Under the pieces are notes generated by a model. The model saw nothing but the letters and a program-made list of their open reading frames with translations. It did no database searches and was not told where the DNA came from. A stretch of DNA of 34,128 bases, taken from Candidatus Gastranaerophilales bacterium. Lineage in GTDB: Bacteria; Cyanobacteriota; Vampirovibrionia; Gastranaerophilales; Gastranaerophilaceae. Each line of letters starts with the position of its first letter. Position 1 is the stretch's first letter. Positions 8,979-15,548 of this stretch are shown here, piece by piece. The stretch lies in the NCBI GenBank assembly GCA_944322865.1, contig CALUQJ010000014.1, positions 1 through 34,128 of the forward strand, read 5' to 3'. The position numbers were made by a program, and so were the translations under genes.

Positions 8979-10667
8979 TTATGCTGTTTGCTCTTCTGTA
9001 GAAGGATTTGGTGTATTATTCTTGGTATCTGTTAAAAAATTATTTGCGTTTTCTATTCCGTACTGTTCAAGTGCGAATTTAAAACATTCCAGCCAATTTA
9101 CGCTTTCTTTTACATTCGGAAGTTCAGCCAGATTTTTTAGAACTTCAAACAACTCTTTTATACGTGTTTTTCTTTCAAAAGTTGCCTTACGGTCGCCGTA
9201 GCGGTAGATGTAATTTGCATTCCTTATTTTGTCATCAATCTCAAGAAAGCCGGTATTGCCGTGATCATTTACGGCAATTAGCTCTCTTCCCAGTTTGAAA
9301 TTAGCGATAATTTCAGCGGTTTTCTCAACCATAGGTATAATGACTTTTCTGTTAATCGCATCAAGCATCATATTCAATCTGACTTCCTGCCCGTTAGCAG
9401 AATAATTAAGTTCAGTTGCAGTACGGTTAACAGGCTGAATATCTCCAGCCATGTTCTTAAAAATTCCGGTTGCGCTTTCTATTGTACTTTTAAAGTAATT
9501 CAGAAAATCCCAGCCGACCATGGCTTTGTCAAATTCAAGCGGTGTCGGCGGCTGCGGCATTAGAGCCGCGTCATATTCAATAATTTTGCCCGGTCTGACA
9601 TCCTGTTGACCTTTGAAACAGCCTTTAGGGGCTAAATACGGCGGATTCATCATTAAGGCAAGCGCATCCAGCTGTTCATTCAAAATGGTTGAAGATATAC
9701 TGTTTAAGACAAGTGCTACGCGTAACGGTGAAATTCCGCGACCGGTACGGGGATCTTCTATTACATTTGCATAGATAAAAGGATTTATTACAAAAGGATT
9801 AGCCTCAAACCTTATAATTTCCCGGCGCCCTGCAACTACTACAATTTTGTTTTTTAAAATCTTGCCGTTTGCAAGTTCTATATCTCCCCAGTATTCTAGT
9901 ATTTCTAGCTTATTATCATCTACTGATCTGTCATTTTCTGTTCTTCGTTTTTTCGCCACCACTCCTCTCAATATTTCTTTTTTAACTTCATTTAGCAAAT
10001 TATTTGATTTATCAGATATAATATCGTCCATTGTGCGGTATGTTCTGTAAATTTTTGCACATGAATCCCAGTTATCAACATCGAATTTGTCGAATACAAA
10101 ATCTTCCGGTTTTATATGCTTAATTTTGGCATTATCATAAATAACTTTTTCTTCAATAACAAACCCGGGTTCATAGCCGGATTGTAATTGTTCTTCAAGG
10201 GTAAACGGACGTCTTATCTGTTTAATTTTTGTATCCCAGCCGACGAATAATGTAGTTTCGCCGGTTTCAACAATACTGTCTATAACTTTATCCAGAATAT
10301 TTTCAATATTCATTTGTTCGAAAGTGTTAACGAGCATTGCTTTTTGCCTGTTGGCATACATCTGTGTTTCCGGAGTCGTACCTGAAACATCAAACATTGC
10401 ATCAGCATGTGAATATAAATTCTGACTTATATGCGATTTAAGTGTCTGCGCAAGTTCATAAATATCAGGCAGTGACATTTTTGTATCCCAGGCATTTGAA
10501 TAAGGTAAATCAATATCATATATTGCATTCCGCACAGTTCTTATGTCACTTAATTGAGAAGCTCGTCTGTTCTCGTACTCATCGTATTTTTTGCAAATTA
10601 TATTTACCAGATTAACCTGTTCGCCTACACTCAATTCTTTTGTTAGATCATCTTTTTGTATTTCCAT
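8979..10667 (-). CDS. Phage portal protein
   Basis: Dodecameric ring at the capsid vertex through which DNA enters and leaves. The 562 aa resemble podovirus/P22-like portal proteins: N-terminal capsid-interacting region with DLPYSNAWDTKMSLPDIYEL, then a wing-like region (GETTLFVGWDTK, IKHIKPEDFVFDKFDVDNWD), the stem/crown core (INPFIYANVIEDPRTGRGIS, LRVALVLNSISSTILNEQLD, MMNPPYLAP), and a helical tail. The fold is recognised by pattern, without any diagnostic catalytic motif. Ribosome site AAGAGG lies upstream. It follows the 120-aa gene by 22 nt and is probably co-transcribed with terS. Confidence 0.85.
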   Translation of the reverse strand: MEIQKDDLTKELSVGEQVNLVNIICKKYDEYENRRASQLSDIRTVRNAIYDIDLPYSNAWDTKMSLPDIYELAQTLKSHISQNLYSHADAMFDVSGTTPETQMYANRQKAMLVNTFEQMNIENILDKVIDSIVETGETTLFVGWDTKIKQIRRPFTLEEQLQSGYEPGFVIEEKVIYDNAKIKHIKPEDFVFDKFDVDNWDSCAKIYRTYRTMDDIISDKSNNLLNEVKKEILRGVVAKKRRTENDRSVDDNKLEILEYWGDIELANGKILKNKIVVVAGRREIIRFEANPFVINPFIYANVIEDPRTGRGISPLRVALVLNSISSTILNEQLDALALMMNPPYLAPKGCFKGQQDVRPGKIIEYDAALMPQPPTPLEFDKAMVGWDFLNYFKSTIESATGIFKNMAGDIQPVNRTATELNYSANGQEVRLNMMLDAINRKVIIPMVEKTAEIIANFKLGRELIAVNDHGNTGFLEIDDKIRNANYIYRYGDRKATFERKTRIKELFEVLKNLAELPNVKESVNWLECFKFALEQYGIENANNFLTDTKNNTPNPSTEEQTA

Positions 10668-10689
10668 AGTAATTTCCTCTTGTTAAGAC

Positions 10690-11052
10690 TTATTCACAAA
10701 ATTCGGTATACTCAAATTTCACGTAGACATCGCCGTTGGCAAACGATGACATACTTCCGCGTGCGATACTGTCCCTCACATTTGCCTGTAATCCAAGTAA
10801 GGCTTCTGCCTGAACTCCGTTAATACAGCTTTCTGTTTTGGATTTTCTGTTATAGACCTTGAACACGGAATTTGCGGAAAAAATTAATTTGGGCGGAACC
10901 TGTTTAATATCGGTAATGTGTCTTGTAACTTTTTTTGCTTTAGCCTTTTCTATTTCTTCTACATACTCACTTTCTATCTTCTTTTTAATTAAATCATCAA
11001 GCGAGGTGTTTGCTAAGAGTATTTGTTCAGCATTAGTGTCTTGATTTTTCAT
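10690..11052 (-). CDS. Hypothetical phage-module protein, 120 aa
   Basis: Not recognised. It lies between terS and portal with short spacing on both sides (29 and 22 nt) and has a clear AAGGAG site, so it belongs to the packaging operon. Residues 1-45 are charged and helical (LIKKKIESEYVEEIEKAKAK); the rest looks beta-rich (PPKLIFSANSVFKVYNRKSK, GVQAEALLGLQANVRDSIAR, GDVYVKFEYTEF). A basic patch follows the acidic helix. It could be a head accessory or a terminase/portal cofactor; no homology is claimed. Confidence 0.75.
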   Translation of the reverse strand: MKNQDTNAEQILLANTSLDDLIKKKIESEYVEEIEKAKAKKVTRHITDIKQVPPKLIFSANSVFKVYNRKSKTESCINGVQAEALLGLQANVRDSIARGSMSSFANGDVYVKFEYTEFCE

Positions 11053-11081
11053 AAGTTTAATCTCCTTAAAATTTTAGTTTG

Positions 11082-11513
11082 TTAAATTTTTTCATCATCT
11101 AAATTTGAAATAGTAATAATTTTGGCTGGCTTATAATCCTCTGTTTCCGGTTCATTAAAGCCGAGATACTTGCAAAGACTTTCAAGAGCTTTTAGTCCGG
11201 CAGAAGTATCACGCAGCTTTCGTTTTCCTGTTGCACAGCCGTCTTTATCGAGAATATCTTCTTCCGTTAGTGAAAATTCGGCTATCTGTAATAACTTTTG
11301 TATTACATAACCCTTGTGTACACAAAGTGAAGATATTTGATTCTTAATTTGAAGTTTTATTTCATTTATTACAAATTTGTCAGAAAGTAATCTTTCAGCG
11401 ACCTCTTTCAAATCCTTTGATTTATAACCGGCACGCCGGGCTGAAAGCTCGCCGTCTAAAGATTTTATGTATTCTGAAACAAATTTTTTCTGTTGATTTG
11501 TCAGTCGTTTCAT
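11082..11513 (-). CDS. terS: Phage terminase small subunit
   Basis: DNA-recognition subunit of the packaging motor. The 143 aa begin with the Terminase_2-type HTH signature, LTNQQKKFVSEYIKSLDGEL then SARRAGYKSKDLKEVAERLL, followed by helical oligomerisation sequence (VINEIKLQIKNQISSLCVHK, YVIQKLLQIAEFSL) and a C-terminal tail with LRDTSAGLKALESLCKYLGF. No clear ribosome site precedes the ATG. A 141-nt gap upstream may hold a promoter. It is separated from terL by the 120-aa gene, portal and a terminator, whereas terS and terL usually adjoin. Confidence 0.88.
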   Translation of the reverse strand: MKRLTNQQKKFVSEYIKSLDGELSARRAGYKSKDLKEVAERLLSDKFVINEIKLQIKNQISSLCVHKGYVIQKLLQIAEFSLTEEDILDKDGCATGKRKLRDTSAGLKALESLCKYLGFNEPETEDYKPAKIITISNLDDEKI

Positions 11514-11654
11514 CGTTAAAAGTTTACATTTCTCAATATAATTTGTGTTTTTATGAAAAAAATTGTATAATAACCATGCTATTTATATTTCGGCTAGTGT
11601 AAATCTTAACAGGGGGCAATGAATTTTACTTCCTGTTTTTTTTGCGCTGATTTA

Positions 11655-12293
11655 CTAGCGCCGGAACAATCTTACAAACGGCGTATAATCAGCATCTATA
11701 GCTATTTTTGAACGCATATTTGCAAGAGCGGCATTATACATATCCTGCCAGTAGCTGAATTTTACATGCTGCGGATCTCCTTTAAGGCGCAGGCATGTTC
11801 CGTAAACAAGTATTTGTTCAGTGAAGGGTTCAGGAATTAGCGCTTTATCATCGGCTTCTTCAAGATAACTTTTTTCCTGATTTTCGGCTGAAACAGCAAG
11901 ATTACGGGTATAGTAAATGATATTTATAAGTTTGTTCTCTTCAAATTCCGGAAACAGAAACTTGTCATTAAAAACACTAAAAACCCGTCCTCTGTCGCGG
12001 TATTTCAAGAATAATTGGAAGTTTTCGCAGAAATTATACTTAATTCCGTCTATATAGACCGCCAAAATTCTTCCATAAATGTTATTTGCAACTGTTTTAG
12101 TTCCGGCTGGCAGTGTCAATTCTTCTTGCCTGAGAAGAAAATTCCAATTCATAGAGGAACAAACATCCTGTGCCACTAAATTTATATAGTTTTTTATTCT
12201 CTGATGCTCCGGTTTTATCAGGTCTGAAAAATCTTCAACCTGCCGGAAATTCAATTCTGATAAACATTTGTTTATAATATCAAGATAATTCAT
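11655..12293 (-). CDS. Phage head-to-tail adaptor (gp4/gp11-like neck protein)
   Basis: Neck protein that docks on the portal to close the filled head. The 212 aa show the layout of podovirus adaptor proteins: MNYLDIINKCLSELNFRQVE, then a long helix ending QDVCSSMNWNFLLRQEELTL, a beta region beginning LPAGTKTVANNIYGRILAVY, and a C-terminal helical block with IPEPFTEQILVYGTCLRLKG and FSYWQDMYNAALANMRSK. Assignment rests on this pattern and on position next to scaffold and coat. It is the only neck or tail-related gene in the module. Ribosome site CAGGAGAT is good. Confidence 0.7.
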   Translation of the reverse strand: MNYLDIINKCLSELNFRQVEDFSDLIKPEHQRIKNYINLVAQDVCSSMNWNFLLRQEELTLPAGTKTVANNIYGRILAVYIDGIKYNFCENFQLFLKYRDRGRVFSVFNDKFLFPEFEENKLINIIYYTRNLAVSAENQEKSYLEEADDKALIPEPFTEQILVYGTCLRLKGDPQHVKFSYWQDMYNAALANMRSKIAIDADYTPFVRLFRR

Positions 12294-12319
12294 ATATTTA
12301 ATCTCCTGTTAATTTGGGG

Positions 12320-12343
12320 ATACGGGGGCATGTACCCCCGCAT
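12320..12343 (-). other. GC-rich intergenic hairpin between scaffold and adaptor genes
   Basis: On the minus strand CGGGGG, loop TACATG, CCCCCG, extended by a G-U pair and two A-T pairs, lies 6 nt after the scaffold stop. No T-tract follows; instead the ribosome site of the adaptor gene comes next. It is more likely an mRNA-stability or processing element than a terminator. Confidence 0.55.
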
Positions 12344-12349
12344 GCCTTT

Positions 12350-12931
12350 TTATCTTCTGATAAGTCCTTTACGCATTTGATCCATAATAGCTTCTTCGTT
12401 TTCAAGAAATTCTTTTGTGGACATTTTCCCTATTTCAGCACGTGAAAATGAGCGGGAAAACTTGCTGTCTGTACCGGCTCCTTGAGCATTAGAAGTCATA
12501 CGGCTTTTGTCATAGGAATTTCGGCTGTTGAGATTTTTTTCATAATCAGCTTTTTTTGTGTAATTTTCAACTGCCTGATTTTCAAGAGTTCCTATCATGC
12601 CGGATATAGCATTGTAATTTTCTTTGTTTAAATCTGGATTAAGTTTTTTTAAGTAGTCAAACAGTTCCGTGTAATTTTCAGCAACAGTATATCCGTCATT
12701 ATTTTGTGATTGCTGTGTGTGCGGCTCTTGCTGCTGAGGCGGAATGTTGTTTTCGGCTGACTGGAGTCCAAGTGATTGTTTAAGCCAGCTCATACCTTCC
12801 TGCTCTGGAATTGCGCCGTTTTTAATCAAAGATATTATTGTGTTCATGTTATCTAAGACATCGGTCTTTTTTGCTGTATTTGTAGTAGAGGAAGGTGTTT
12901 GATTTTTATTTTGTTCTATATCTTCTGACAT
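12350..12931 (-). CDS. Phage capsid scaffolding protein
   Basis: Internal assembly chaperone of the procapsid. The 193 aa are hydrophilic and low in complexity, with a Thr/Asn-rich start and a Gln-rich stretch near residues 64-78 (PPQQQEPHTQQSQ). The C-terminus FSRAEIGKMSTKEFLENEE followed by AIMDQMRKGLIRR closely resembles the F-x-R-x-I-x-x-M-S-x-x-E-F pattern ending many phage scaffolds, the part that binds coat protein. It lies directly downstream of the coat gene, although scaffolds are usually encoded upstream of coat. AAGGAG precedes the ATG. Confidence 0.8.
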   Translation of the reverse strand: MSEDIEQNKNQTPSSTTNTAKKTDVLDNMNTIISLIKNGAIPEQEGMSWLKQSLGLQSAENNIPPQQQEPHTQQSQNNDGYTVAENYTELFDYLKKLNPDLNKENYNAISGMIGTLENQAVENYTKKADYEKNLNSRNSYDKSRMTSNAQGAGTDSKFSRSFSRAEIGKMSTKEFLENEEAIMDQMRKGLIRR

Positions 12932-12969
12932 AATTTCTCCTTTTTATTTTATGTGTACATTTAGGAAAA

Positions 12970-12991
12970 GCGGGTGTAAAAATACACCCGC
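12970..12991 (-). terminator. Probable intrinsic terminator after the coat gene
   Basis: Arms GCGGGTGT (12970-12977) and ACACCCGC (12984-12991), 6-nt loop, 8 nt beyond the coat stop codon. On the minus strand it is followed by TTTT only, so read-through into scaffold is likely. It would give high coat and lower scaffold expression. Confidence 0.65.
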
Positions 12992-12999
12992 GCAAGGGG

Positions 13000-13899
13000 T
13001 TATGATGCACTAAATATAGCTTTTGCAAGTGCTTTCGGCTGCACTGTTTTTGCACCATATAAATACAACCCTCTGACTAAGTCAGAAAAACTGTCTTTAT
13101 CTCTCAGGGTTTCAATTCTCGCGAGTTGTGAGGCAAAAGTAATTGCTTCATTTGTTCCGGCAAGAACATAGTATTTATTTGCGGTTGCAGTCAAATTTGT
13201 TGAAACAAGTACATCCATGCCGGCAATTCTGCCTATTGCACCTTCACGTAATGTTTTATCCGCAACATTGTGTGCACTGATAAATTCAGAGCTTTGTAAA
13301 AGATAGGATTCAATTGTAGGGTTAATCACTACCCAAGGACGAATACCGGCATGTACGGCATCTGAATTTTTCAGGCAGAGGGCGAGTTTTACAAACTGTT
13401 CGTAAATAGTGGTCTTACTCAAAGCAATAGGTGTTTCGTCACTACCTATTGTATTTGCGGTTTCTACATTGCTATGCATTGACAATAAATAAGCATCCTG
13501 AACTTCTTCAATAGCTTTCTTTGCGTTTGCAAGATGCGCAATCATAATATCGGTATTTGCCTGAACATGCGCAATATCATTGATTTTGAATGCAAAGAAT
13601 TTTTTCTGATCAATAACCAGATCCTGAGATTCAGGTTCTAATTCATCATAGGTAATGTTTGATGTGCCCAGGGTTGAAATTGAAACTTTTGCCGGTGTGA
13701 TAATTTTTACGGTATCACCCTGATTAGCAATTTCACCTTCGTAATTTCTGTTAACACATTGCAGCATTACACATTCTTTTTCTAGTAAAGCATTGAGTTT
13801 TTGGCTCCAGACCTCCGGTATAAATACGTCATATGCATTTGTAGATGCTGAAGTTGATGCCGGCTGCTGTGAACCTCCTGTTTGTGCTGATTCTGTCAT
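13000..13899 (-). CDS. Phage major capsid (coat) protein
   Basis: Shell protein with an inferred HK97-type fold. I place the start at the ATG at 13899 (MTESAQTGGSQQP), because AAAGGG lies 9 nt before it, while the ATG six codons upstream (13917) has no ribosome site. That gives 299 aa. After a Ser/Gln/Thr-rich N-arm come typical coat segments: VFIPEVWSQKLNALLEKECV, GEIANQGDTVKIITPAKVSI, the YDELEPESQDLVIDQKKFFA strand, IRPWVVINPTIESYLLQSSE, GAIGRIAGMDVLVSTNLTAT and the C-terminal FSDLVRGLYLYGAKTVQPKA. The pattern is close to P22-type and other podovirus coats. Confidence 0.87.
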   Translation of the reverse strand: MTESAQTGGSQQPASTSASTNAYDVFIPEVWSQKLNALLEKECVMLQCVNRNYEGEIANQGDTVKIITPAKVSISTLGTSNITYDELEPESQDLVIDQKKFFAFKINDIAHVQANTDIMIAHLANAKKAIEEVQDAYLLSMHSNVETANTIGSDETPIALSKTTIYEQFVKLALCLKNSDAVHAGIRPWVVINPTIESYLLQSSEFISAHNVADKTLREGAIGRIAGMDVLVSTNLTATANKYYVLAGTNEAITFASQLARIETLRDKDSFSDLVRGLYLYGAKTVQPKALAKAIFSAS

Positions 13900-13969
13900 T
13901 TTGAATTTCCCTTTCATTTTTCATAACTACAACAGACCAATATGTGAAAAAATACACATATCGAAAAAT

Positions 13970-14458
13970 TTATCCCTGTAAGATGTACCATTTTACTTTT
14001 GAGCGAATAAAAGCCCCGATATCATCCTGTGCCACCCAGGGATAAGACGGTATATAGATGATATCAATTTTTCCCGCACTGCTTGTTTTCGGATTTTTTA
14101 GACCAAATTCATAATGCGTTAAGACGGTATTAGGATTTACTTTAATATTGTATTTAACCGCCAGTTCAGCGCATAATTTCATTGAAGCCTCAAATTGTTT
14201 TGCAGTAATCGGATAACTGCCGGTCAAATTCCGGCTTTTAAAACCGTTCATTGCGCAGAGCGCTACTCCTATCGAGGCGGTATTACCGCCCCCGGTATGC
14301 GCTGCGTATTGTCCGGGTTTACATATTTCATTATTTTCCGGTTTGTACTTTCCGTTATGCACATTCCCGTCTTTATCAATCAGAAAATGATAACATTCAA
14401 GCTCATGTGCATTCGGATAATATCCTCCGGCTGTCCAATGAAGTATAATTCGTTTCAT
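13970..14458 (-). CDS. N-acetylmuramoyl-L-alanine amidase (PGRP/T7 lysozyme-like endolysin)
   Basis: Zinc amidase that cuts the bond between MurNAc and the stem peptide. The 162 aa form a single Amidase_2 domain: HWTAGG gives ligand His7, TVLTHYEFG gives His115, and GKID near residues 129-132 supplies Lys130 and the third ligand position (Asp132; Cys in T7 lysozyme). Other family features are YHFLIDKDG, AAHTGGGNTASIGVALC and KQFEASMKL. No signal peptide or membrane anchor is present, so release would need a holin, and none is seen. It lies between the LuxR-type gene (8 nt) and the coat gene. Likely the lysis enzyme of the module. Confidence 0.9.
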   Translation of the reverse strand: MKRIILHWTAGGYYPNAHELECYHFLIDKDGNVHNGKYKPENNEICKPGQYAAHTGGGNTASIGVALCAMNGFKSRNLTGSYPITAKQFEASMKLCAELAVKYNIKVNPNTVLTHYEFGLKNPKTSSAGKIDIIYIPSYPWVAQDDIGAFIRSKVKWYILQG

Positions 14459-14466
14459 AAATTTCC

Positions 14467-14697
14467 TTAAATAAATCGTTTGTATTTTTTATTGAATTCA
14501 GTTACCCATTTCGGATTTCTCATGATATAAGCCAAAACTGCATGTCCTCTGTTTCGAGCGTTGAGTTTTAATACCATTCTCTGAACATGTGTTCTAACTG
14601 TCCCATATTGAATTTTTAATTTGTTACCGATTTCTTGATCCGAATAACCTAAAGCAACCAAAGCCAAAACATCAAGTTCCTTTGGTGACAAGTCCAT
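14467..14697 (-). CDS. Stand-alone LuxR/GerE-type helix-turn-helix protein
   Basis: A 76-aa protein that is essentially only a LuxR C-terminal DNA-binding domain: LSPKELDVLALVALGYSDQE, IGNKLKIQYGTVRTHVQRMV, then KLNARNRGHAVLAYIM. There is no receiver, PAS or autoinducer domain. It heads the endolysin/coat transcription unit, right after a terminator, so it is a good candidate for controlling late genes of this module. Ribosome site AAGGA is 6 nt before the ATG. Single-domain GerE proteins occur in phages; the target here is unknown. Confidence 0.85.
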   Translation of the reverse strand: MDLSPKELDVLALVALGYSDQEIGNKLKIQYGTVRTHVQRMVLKLNARNRGHAVLAYIMRNPKWVTEFNKKYKRFI

Positions 14698-14799
14698 CTT
14701 AATTCCTTCGTTTTAAATGAGTATTTTTACTTTATTTCTTAAGCTTAACTGAAAAAATCACGATTTCGCTTAAAAATATTTCCTCTGTTTTAAAAAAAC

Positions 14800-14818
14800 G
14801 GGAGGAGTAATTCCTCCC
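14800..14818 (-). terminator. Intrinsic terminator after the zinc-ribbon gene
   Basis: Arms GGGAGGA (14800-14806) and TCCTCCC (14812-14818), 5-nt loop, followed on the minus strand by seven T. It is 28 nt beyond the stop of the 136-aa gene and separates it from the LuxR-type gene. Confidence 0.85.
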
Positions 14819-14846
14819 CTGAGAGTAAGATAATTAATTGGATTGT

Positions 14847-15257
14847 TTAAATGGATTTTTTCCTTGTTATTTTTTCTTTTTTACCAAAGGATTTAGAGTC
14901 AAGGTTTTGATCTGTTCCGAGTTTCATATTGCTCAGGTTTGAATAACATCTTTTAATAACGCCATATTCGTTGTAATTCAGATAAAATCTACCGTAATAA
15001 TTGGTGTACTTAATATGGACGATTTCATAAAGGATGTCTTGCTTTAGTCTTTCAAAGAAGTTTTCGGCCTTTTGGTTCGTTTTACGAACAGTAACCACAT
15101 CACCGTCAGATGTAATCTTAGTGAGTTGAACTACCATATGACCGCAGGTTGGACATTTGGTGAGTACATCTACTTCACATATTAAAAACCCGATTTGCGG
15201 CACGAGTCTAAAGGTCCTTGTCTTACGCAAGGCGCCGCAGCAATGTATATATCCCAT
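14847..15257 (-). CDS. Zinc-ribbon-like hypothetical protein, 136 aa
   Basis: Function unknown. The start is set at the ATG at 15257 (MGYIHCCGALRKTRTFRLVP) because GAGGAGAT lies 5 nt upstream; an in-frame ATG 63 nt further up has no such site. The first 45 residues carry Cys pairs CCG and CPTCGH, plausible as a zinc ribbon, and a Thr/Arg-rich strand between them. The second half is helical and basic (NFFERLKQDILYEIVHIKYT; tail KKEKITRKKS). It may bind nucleic acid. It has a long, hairpin-rich 5' leader and its own terminator, so it is a separate transcription unit at the edge of the phage module. Confidence 0.78.
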   Translation of the reverse strand: MGYIHCCGALRKTRTFRLVPQIGFLICEVDVLTKCPTCGHMVVQLTKITSDGDVVTVRKTNQKAENFFERLKQDILYEIVHIKYTNYYGRFYLNYNEYGVIKRCYSNLSNMKLGTDQNLDSKSFGKKEKITRKKSI

Positions 15258-15272
15258 TGAGATCTCCTCATA

Positions 15273-15360
15273 TGCAAATATACGAAATATTTGCACAGTT
15301 ACTCCACGAGTAGTAAGCAAACAACTTTACCATCTAACTAAGGCGGGTTTCTATTCCCGC
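15273..15360 (-). promoter_or_regulatory. Structured 5' leader of the zinc-ribbon gene
   Basis: Three hairpins follow one another on the minus strand before the ribosome site: GCGGG/CCCGC with an 8-nt loop (15343-15360), TTACT/AGTAA (15299-15316, with a competing ACTC/GAGT stem inside), and an 8-bp perfect stem TGCAAATA/TATTTGCA (15273-15295) ending only about 5 nt before GAGGAG. A -10-like TATACT lies upstream near 15390. The last stem could gate ribosome access. This leader and the terminator at 15415-15460 account for most of the gene-free stretch 15258-15548. Confidence 0.5.
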
Positions 15361-15414
15361 GGGCTTGAGTCTTAACTTACATAACCAGTATAACCGATTG
15401 TAAAAAAAATAAAA

Positions 15415-15460
15415 GTCCACAAATCTGTGTACACAAACTTGTGTACACAGATCTGTGGAC
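15415..15460 (-). terminator. Very long terminator hairpin (22-bp arms) after the radical SAM gene
   Basis: Arms 15415-15436 and 15439-15460 pair at 21 of 22 positions around a 2-nt spacer; key elements are GTCCAC at the outer ends and TGTGTACACA in each arm. On the minus strand it is followed by TTTTATTTTTTTT. It lies 88 nt after the radical SAM stop. Each arm also holds its own palindrome, so a protein-binding role is possible. Confidence 0.7.
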
Positions 15461-15548
15461 AGCCGATCGTCGTTTCGCTTGCAGCACAAGGGATTCCGCG
15501 ATTTCATTTTTGCACGAAATTCATCATTTTTTTGATATTTTCCAAAAA

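Larger units (their letters stand above)
7589..15257 (-). mobile_element. Phage head-and-packaging module (incomplete prophage or domesticated capsid cluster)
   Basis: Nine or ten contiguous minus-strand genes: terL, portal, 120-aa unknown, terS, neck adaptor, scaffold, coat, endolysin amidase, LuxR-type HTH and probably the zinc-ribbon protein. All genes needed for a DNA-filled procapsid are recognisable. No tail, tail-fibre, baseplate, holin, integrase, excisionase, CI-like repressor or replication gene is visible. I found no flanking tRNA or convincing direct-repeat attachment sites. All genes are intact, with normal ribosome sites, which argues against old decay. It may be a satellite, a gene-transfer-agent-like cluster, or one segment of a prophage with other genes elsewhere. 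Confidence 0.8.

Noticed and set aside
11600-11661. Plus-strand terminator-like AACAGG/CCTGTT plus eight T, and the GCGCT/AGCGC hairpin over the adaptor stop codon
   Set aside because: There is no plus-strand gene to terminate, and on the minus strand an A-run rather than a T-run follows, so neither is a credible terminator.
15299-15360. tRNA-like or decayed tRNA (D-arm-like TTAGTTAGATGGTA on the minus strand; T-arm-like GCGGG/CCCGC hairpin)
   Set aside because: No acceptor stem closes, the T-arm-like hairpin has an 8-nt loop on the wrong strand relative to the D-arm-like part, and no proper anticodon arm fits between them.
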